Source: Bacillota bacterium (lineage in GTDB: Bacteria; Bacillota; Clostridia; Christensenellales; SZUA-584). From it: DNA of 64,000 nucleotides. The stretch covers positions 1 to 64,000 of the forward strand of contig JAEZJG010000023.1 of NCBI GenBank assembly GCA_023415795.1, read 5' to 3'. The notes below the pieces were generated by a model. That model was not told the origin of the DNA. It saw nothing but the letters and a program-made list of their open reading frames with translations, and ran no database searches. A program made the position numbers and the translations under genes. Shown one piece after another: positions 60,060 to 64,000 of this stretch. Within the stretch, counting starts at the first letter, position 1. Every line of letters starts with the position of its first letter.

Positions 60060-60578
60060 CTATTCGGACAAGCTGTCGTAGGTGGATTTGTATATCGCGG
60101 GCGCAACATCCTTCCACTTGCGGATGAACGCCTCGGCGGAGTTTTTGGACCATGTGACTAAATTCAGCTCGAAAACAGGCTGCTGGTTTTCCAGCACCTT
60201 GAGCATCACGCGGTATTCCCCTTCGTCTATCTTGATATAGTCGGCAGCAAGCTCGGTTTCGAGGCGCAGATCGTCTCTGTTTTTAGCACAGTAAGCGTCG
60301 ATAGCCTTGCGCTGCGATTCGAGCAGCTCCTTCTCAAGATAGTAAACAGTGGTCTCGCCCAGCTCCGTCACGGCATAGAAGGTGCCGTTGGGGGTTTCGC
60401 GCTGCTCCATCAAACGACCTTCGATGAGCTCAAACATACATTCCTTCAGGTCGAAATAGTTTAGCCAGCCGTTATCGGTAACGATGCGAAGAATCTGCAG
60501 CTCGGACAGTTGTATATTGATCGTCTTCATAAGATATAAGACGAGTAGCTTGTTTTGTGCAATGGCTTCGATGTGCAT
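60060..60578 (-). CDS. DUF4364 family protein
   Basis: This 172-aa protein opens with a winged-helix-like region (QNKLLVLYLMKTINIQLSEL ... NGWLNYFDLKECMFELIEGRL), a beta-wing (NGTFYAVTELGETTVYYLE) and a C-terminal alpha/beta part. DUF4364 proteins occur widely in Clostridia and are likely DNA-binding. ATG 60578 is preceded by GGAGG. Convergent with the Dabb gene, nine bases apart. Confidence 0.88.
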   Translation of the reverse strand: MHIEAIAQNKLLVLYLMKTINIQLSELQILRIVTDNGWLNYFDLKECMFELIEGRLMEQRETPNGTFYAVTELGETTVYYLEKELLESQRKAIDAYCAKNRDDLRLETELAADYIKIDEGEYRVMLKVLENQQPVFELNLVTWSKNSAEAFIRKWKDVAPAIYKSTYDSLSE

Positions 60579-60694
60579 GGACAACCTCCGGGACAATTAT
60601 CTCTACAACGTATTATACCATACTTTTTGATATAGTACAGCAAATGTGGTATTCTTCTTTACAAAGATAAACTACATGTTGCGGGGACAAACGG

Positions 60695-61354
60695 ATGGAC
60701 AGAGAATTATTGGCATGGCTTTACACTCAAGGGGCGGATATTGCAGGCACTTCTTGCCCAGGTTCGCTGCTGCCTGAGCGGTTTGCGAAGCTGCCATACG
60801 CAGTGACGGTGGGGGTACGGCTTTCGGACGCGGTGATCAGTGAGGTAACGGATGGCCCCACGATGCTGTATTTCGCGCACTACCGCGCAGCTAACGCGTA
60901 TTTGGACGCGCTGACGTTCAAGTGTATGGGATGGATTCAGCGGCAGGGATACAACGCGCTGGCGATACCCGCTTCACAGTCCACCGGCGACAACGGCTAC
61001 GCGGGCGATTTTCCGCACAAGACAGCGGCTAATCTGGCGGGGCTGGGGTTCATTGGCAAGAGTGCGCTGTTCGTTTCCCGCGATTTTGGACCGCGCCTGC
61101 GCTTGGCGACGGTGCTGACAGATATGCCGCTGCCCGCCGGCGATATGCAGCCGATGCAGTGCGGTGATTGCCGCGCCTGTGTGGATGCCTGTCCGTGCGG
61201 CGCGCTCACCGGCAAAGCGTGGTCAGTCAGCGGTGTGAGAGAGGACATATTGGATGCGGCACTATGCTCGCGGCACATGAAAAAGGCGTATCAGCATATT
61301 GGCCGCGGCGCGGTATGCGGTATCTGCATGGCTGTGTGCCCGATGGGGAAATAA
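60695..61354 (+). CDS. Short QueG-like 4Fe-4S protein
   Basis: This 219-aa protein is related to epoxyqueuosine reductase but is much shorter (QueG ~350-380). It has the C-terminal double-cluster region: CGDCRACVDACPCGAL and CGICMAVCP. The N-terminal cobalamin-binding part is reduced to a YFAHYRAANAYLDAL helix, then ATVLTDMPLP. Such short forms are common in anaerobes and their substrate is unknown. GGGGAC is a weak ribosome site. Confidence 0.82.
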   Translation: MDRELLAWLYTQGADIAGTSCPGSLLPERFAKLPYAVTVGVRLSDAVISEVTDGPTMLYFAHYRAANAYLDALTFKCMGWIQRQGYNALAIPASQSTGDNGYAGDFPHKTAANLAGLGFIGKSALFVSRDFGPRLRLATVLTDMPLPAGDMQPMQCGDCRACVDACPCGALTGKAWSVSGVREDILDAALCSRHMKKAYQHIGRGAVCGICMAVCPMGK

Positions 61355-61461
61355 AATTCTCATCGATTCGGAGTTGCGAAAACGGTCGAAAAACGCCTAA
61401 TATGGTGCGAAAATACATTGTTTTTGGACTACGATGTGATTAAAAACGTGTAAAATAGCTA

Positions 61462-61489
61462 TTGCTTTCATAGAGATATTGTGTATAAT
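61462..61489 (+). promoter_or_regulatory. Promoter of tRNA-Val
   Basis: TTGCTT, 16-base spacer, TATAAT, 20 bases upstream of the tRNA. Confidence 0.7.
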
Positions 61490-61508
61490 ATGAACTGCGG
61501 CTTTTTAG

Positions 61509-61585
61509 GGGGTTATAGCTCAGCTGGTTAGAGCGCTACGTTGACATCGTAGAGGTCGTTGGTTCGATCCCAATTAACCCCACCA
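61509..61585 (+). tRNA. tRNA-Val (anticodon GAC)
   Basis: Full cloverleaf: acceptor GGGGTTA/TAACCCC, anticodon stem CTACG/CGTAG with loop TTGACAT (anticodon GAC), T-loop TTCGATC, A discriminator and encoded CCA. The CCA is followed at once by the next RNA, with no gap. Confidence 0.95.
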
Positions 61586-61757
61586 GTCCTGCGGTGTTCG
61601 AGAACGCTTATGTTTTAAACCTACAGTACTTTTACGGGAGCGCGAGTCCGGATACGGATGTCGGGCCCGCTTAGACGGGATGGCAGAAGTTAAGGCAGCA
61701 CACCCACCTGCTTTTCGGGGCAGGTGTTAAAACTGGGCGGACGGCACCTTGGGATAC
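61586..61757 (+). ncRNA. ssrS: Probable 6S RNA
   Basis: A structured, G/C-rich non-coding stretch. The two ends pair (TCC-GGTG with CACC-GGGA and an internal loop), the 5' side has GTGTTCGAGAAC, the 3' side a stable hairpin CACCTGC/GCAGGTG followed by GGGCGGACGGCACC. This long interrupted hairpin with an open middle is the 6S RNA layout, which binds RNA polymerase. The call rests on pattern, not a covariance search. Confidence 0.55.
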
Positions 61758-61832
61758 ATAACATAATATTGCGGGTTTGTGTAACAGCAAATCTGCAAAA
61801 TCTTTTGGAACTTATGTTTTACAAAGGATTGT

Positions 61833-61875
61833 ACCTATCGTTTCTTGCAATTAAAGAAACGATAGGTATTTTTTA
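61833..61875 (+). terminator. Terminator of the tRNA-Val/6S transcript
   Basis: ACCTATCGTTTCTT and AAGAAACGATAGGT form a perfect 14-bp stem, followed by a T-rich tract. Confidence 0.93.
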
Positions 61876-61989
61876 TTGTTGGGTATGATACAGCTTCTGC
61901 CCATGCAGGGCACAGCTCATAAATATAAATTGGATAGAAAGAGACAATGCAAATAAATACGACTAAAGGGGTTGCGCAGCAAAAGATAT

Positions 61990-62005
61990 TGTGATAATAT
62001 TCACA
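61990..62005. promoter_or_regulatory. Crp/Fnr-type operator TGTGA-N6-TCACA
   Basis: TGTGATAATATTCACA exactly matches the Crp/Fnr-family pattern TGTGA-N6-TCACA. It lies upstream of the structured leader of the TM1266-type gene. A Crp/Fnr-family regulator is not encoded in this window. Confidence 0.6.
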
Positions 62006-62009
62006 CGTG

Positions 62010-62182
62010 GATGAGGTGCAAGATACGTTCTGCGCCCCATCGCTTCAATTAAAAAGACGTGATCTGACGATGCAGACTCTTTTCTTTGATGGGTCTCAGT
62101 CGAAAGGCAAGTTGCAAGAATGTTGGCTGATATCAGCCGATGGTTTTGTATTTAACCTGCCTCTCGAGGCGGGTTTTTTGAT
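62010..62182 (+). promoter_or_regulatory. Structured leader ending in a terminator
   Basis: Three foldable units lie upstream of the TM1266-type gene: GATG...CATC arm (62010-62041), a perfect GGCTGATATCAGCC (62125-62138) and a terminator CCTGCCTC-tc-GAGGCGGG with six T (62156-62179), 34 bases before the start codon. The terminator would stop transcription unless an alternative fold forms, as in riboswitch leaders. I could not match a known riboswitch. The gap 61876-62009 shows no gene. Confidence 0.5.
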
Positions 62183-62215
62183 TGCTAAAAAGGCAGAAAC
62201 GGAGACCAATGAAAC

Positions 62216-62467
62216 ATGAAACGAATTGCTGTGATCAGCGCGATACTGGAAAACCCGGAGCAGGCGCAAGGGCCATTTAACGCCATTGTGGCGGGCTTTA
62301 AGGGTATCGTGAAGGGACGCATGGGGCTGCCGCTGCCGGAGCATGGCGTGTCGGTGATTACCATAGCGCTGGCGGGAGATCTGGACGAAATCAACAGCTT
62401 GACGGGAAAGCTGGGAGCACTGCCGGATGTGCAGGTGAAGACGTCTATCTCTAAAAAAGAGGTATAG
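62216..62467 (+). CDS. TM1266-type iron-only hydrogenase system regulator
   Basis: This 83-aa ACT/NikR-like ferredoxin-fold protein reads KRIAVISAILENPEQ, IVKGRMGLPLPEHGVSVI, LTGKLGALPDVQVKTSIS, matching the family linked to [FeFe]-hydrogenase maturation genes. No hydrogenase maturase is in the window. GGAG precedes the ATG. It has a terminator in its leader and a Crp/Fnr-like site upstream, suggesting redox control. Confidence 0.85.
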   Translation: MKRIAVISAILENPEQAQGPFNAIVAGFKGIVKGRMGLPLPEHGVSVITIALAGDLDEINSLTGKLGALPDVQVKTSISKKEV

Positions 62468-62549
62468 ACTTCAGCATACGTACGCTTAGGGAACCATGAT
62501 TTAAGGAACCATGATTTTTGAGAGCCGAACGGCTCGGAAGGGATTTAAT

Positions 62550-63596
62550 ATGAAGAAAATATTGTTATTGGCACTGGCACTGGTGATGGTGCTGGCGATG
62601 ATGACCGGCTGCGGCGGGAGCAACGCACCTGCTGCATCTGCGGAGCCCACGGCGGCGGCGACAGCCGAGGCGACAGATGCACCCGCTCCGGCAACGCCCG
62701 AAGCCACACAAGAGGCGGCATCGTACGACGAAAGCAATCCGCTGGCGGCTGCCACTTTGGCCGGACCCACCGGCATGGGCATGATCCAGCTGTTTGGCAA
62801 CCCGGCGTATGACATTGCGCTGCAGGCCAGCCCGGACGAGATTACGCCCAAGATCATCAGCGGCGAGGTTTCCGTTGCGACGATACCCTCGAATCTGGCG
62901 GCGGTGCTGTACAACAAGATGAAGGGCGGCATCTCCGTCGTAGCTGTCAATACGATGGGCGTGCTGTATATATTGGAGAACGGCGACACGGTGAACAGCG
63001 TCGAGGATCTGGCGGGCAAGACGATATACGCCACCGGACAAGGCTCCACGCCGGAATACGCCCTGAACAAGATACTGTCTGCCAACGGCGTCGAAAACGT
63101 GACGGTGGAATACATGGGCGCGCATGCCGATTTGGCGGGTGCGATGGCGGCGGGCGAGGTTAAGCTGGCGCTGCTGCCCGAGCCGTTTGTGTCTACTGTG
63201 CTTGCGAAGAACCCGGATGTGGCGGTGAAGCTGGACATCAACGCCGAATGGAAGAAAATATTTGGCGAGGATGCGGGCATGCCGATGGGCGTGACGGTGG
63301 TATCCAACAAGTTTGCGGCGAACAAGGCGAATATGGATAAGCTGATAGCGGACTACAGCGCGTCTGTGGAATACGTAACGAAGGATACGGACGCGGCGGC
63401 GGCAGAAATCGTCGCGCAGGGGATTGTGGGTGCGGAGCCCATTGCGAAATCGGCAGTGCCGCGCTGCGGCATCTCGTTTATCACGGGAGAGCAGTGCAAG
63501 GCGATACTGTCGGACTATTTCGCGGTGATGTTTGAGAGCAATCCGAATTCTCTGGGCGGCGCGATACCCGACGACGCGATATATTACATGCCGTAA
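62550..63596 (+). CDS. Substrate-binding lipoprotein (NMT1/TauA-like)
   Basis: This 348-aa lipoprotein (lipobox MTGC, Cys at about 21) has an Ala/Thr/Glu linker and a type-2 periplasmic-binding fold: AATLAGPTGMGMIQLFGNPA, ISGEVSVATIPSNLAAVLY, LAGKTIYATGQGSTPEYAL, KLALLPEPFVSTVL. Relatives bind thiamine precursors, sulfonates or nitrate-like ligands. No permease or ATPase follows before the terminator at 63614, but the importer may be further on. ATG 62550 has GGAAGGG. Confidence 0.88.
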   Translation: MKKILLLALALVMVLAMMTGCGGSNAPAASAEPTAAATAEATDAPAPATPEATQEAASYDESNPLAAATLAGPTGMGMIQLFGNPAYDIALQASPDEITPKIISGEVSVATIPSNLAAVLYNKMKGGISVVAVNTMGVLYILENGDTVNSVEDLAGKTIYATGQGSTPEYALNKILSANGVENVTVEYMGAHADLAGAMAAGEVKLALLPEPFVSTVLAKNPDVAVKLDINAEWKKIFGEDAGMPMGVTVVSNKFAANKANMDKLIADYSASVEYVTKDTDAAAAEIVAQGIVGAEPIAKSAVPRCGISFITGEQCKAILSDYFAVMFESNPNSLGGAIPDDAIYYMP

Positions 63597-63613
63597 AAAG
63601 GGTGATGCAGGGG

Positions 63614-63643
63614 AAAGCCGGTGAATAAGCACCGGCTTTTTTC
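63614..63643 (+). terminator. Terminator after the binding lipoprotein
   Basis: AAAGCCGGTG-aataag-CACCGGCTTT with a T-run. Confidence 0.93.
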
Positions 63644-63714
63644 ATACAGCCAGATGCATGAACAAGCAAGCTGAATCGCGCTGTTGTGTATGATTTCAAC
63701 ACGGTCTTCGCGGT

Positions 63715-63743
63715 TTGACTTTTCAAGGTTGTTGCATTAAAAT
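63715..63743 (+). promoter_or_regulatory. Promoter of the last gene
   Basis: TTGACT, 17-base spacer, TAAAAT. Confidence 0.55.
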
Positions 63744-63797
63744 ATACACAAATATGAAATTTAATATTATGCGTTCTATGACAAGGAGGAAAACGTT

Positions 63798-64000
63798 TTG
63801 AGAAAGCATATATCAGCATTTTTGGTGCTGACACTGGTGCTGACTACATTGCTGGCGGGCTTCAGCATGCCTGCGCTGGCGGCTAATGTTAGTTTTAGCG
63901 TTACACCGAGCGTTTCAGAAATGACATCTGGCGGAGACGTAAGGTTTAGCTTTGGTATTGAAAATAAAGACGCGGCTGAACTCAACGATTGCTCAATTTA
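63798..64000 (+). CDS. N-terminus of a secreted protein (runs off the right edge)
   Basis: TTG 63798 follows AAGGAGG. The first 29 residues form a signal peptide (MRKHISAFLVLTLVLTTLLA ... PALAA), then VSFSVTPSVSEMTSGGDVRF, a beta-strand-rich start as in exported surface proteins. 67 residues are visible. No function can be given. Confidence 0.85.
   Translation, partial: MRKHISAFLVLTLVLTTLLAGFSMPALAANVSFSVTPSVSEMTSGGDVRFSFGIENKDAAELNDCSI

Noticed and set aside
62007..62219. 70-aa open frame in the leader of the TM1266-type gene
   Set aside because: It runs through the structured leader and terminator, with no ribosome site and no family resemblance.
62216..62467. Considered as YaaQ/DarA, the c-di-AMP receptor missing from the tmk-holB cluster
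   Set aside because: The motifs GRMGLP and LTGKLGALPDVQVKT fit the TM1266 hydrogenase-regulator family instead.
62565..63632. 355-aa open frame on the minus strand
   Set aside because: Arg/His-rich shadow of the binding lipoprotein gene.

Overview
The window looks like the chromosome of an anaerobic, endospore-forming member of the Clostridia (Firmicutes). The evidence is a BofA-type sporulation gene, NfnAB (ferredoxin/NADPH bifurcation), a 2[4Fe-4S] ferredoxin, a TM1266-type hydrogenase-system regulator, DUF4364 and DUF3842 proteins, the order secG-rnr-smpB-ssrA, and a Bacillus-like yaaO-tmk-holB-ricT neighbourhood. The backbone is fairly GC-rich by eye. Three stretches are clearly more AT-rich (about 1-11,200, 33,430-36,960 and 41,960-42,960), which suggests acquired DNA. 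I cannot name a genus.

Region 1 (1-11,367) is a sugar or polyol island. A decayed FGGY sugar-kinase pseudogene is followed by a LacI-family regulator with two near-identical palindromic operators, a three-gene ribose-type ABC importer, and then two zinc-type dehydrogenases, an RbsD-type mutarotase, a PfkB-type kinase and an MtlD-family dehydrogenase. It ends at a decayed tyrosine recombinase beside tRNA-Gly(CCC). A diverged ~130-bp repeat lies at both ends. The exact substrate is not evident, and this is the best candidate here for an undescribed pathway.

Region 2 (11,588-33,426) is mostly backbone: an unknown 316-aa protein, a DMT exporter, a ferredoxin, ricT-holB-tmk-HAD-PLP decarboxylase, an ABC-2 exporter cluster with an unfamiliar 468-aa anchored protein, a Nudix hydrolase, mnmA, a DUF3842 gene, class II aldolase, bofA, a feo remnant (feoA plus the FeoB-associated Cys-rich peptide, but no feoB), and secG-rnr-smpB-tmRNA.

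Region 3 (33,427-43,040): downstream of tmRNA sits an AT-rich segment with a 1001-aa LPXTG surface protein carrying a vWA domain. It ends at a degraded copy of the tmRNA 3' end. Then come pdxST with divergent MocR-type pdxR, cysK with a relic of a Cys/Met-metabolism PLP enzyme, a DUF4395 protein and a duplicated-domain membrane protein. A ~80-bp direct repeat occurs at 36,971 and again at 42,948.

Region 4 (43,040-64,000) holds a C39-like protein with an M20 peptidase, several exported lipoproteins and SH3 or beta-propeller proteins, cinA, a DUF89 phosphatase, a YhfC-type membrane protease, nfnAB, cobT, a Dabb protein, DUF4364, a short QueG-like protein, tRNA-Val(GAC) joined directly to a 6S-like RNA, and a structured leader with a Crp/Fnr-like site ahead of the TM1266-type gene. 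The window ends inside an exported protein. No CRISPR array, rRNA or intact transposase was seen.
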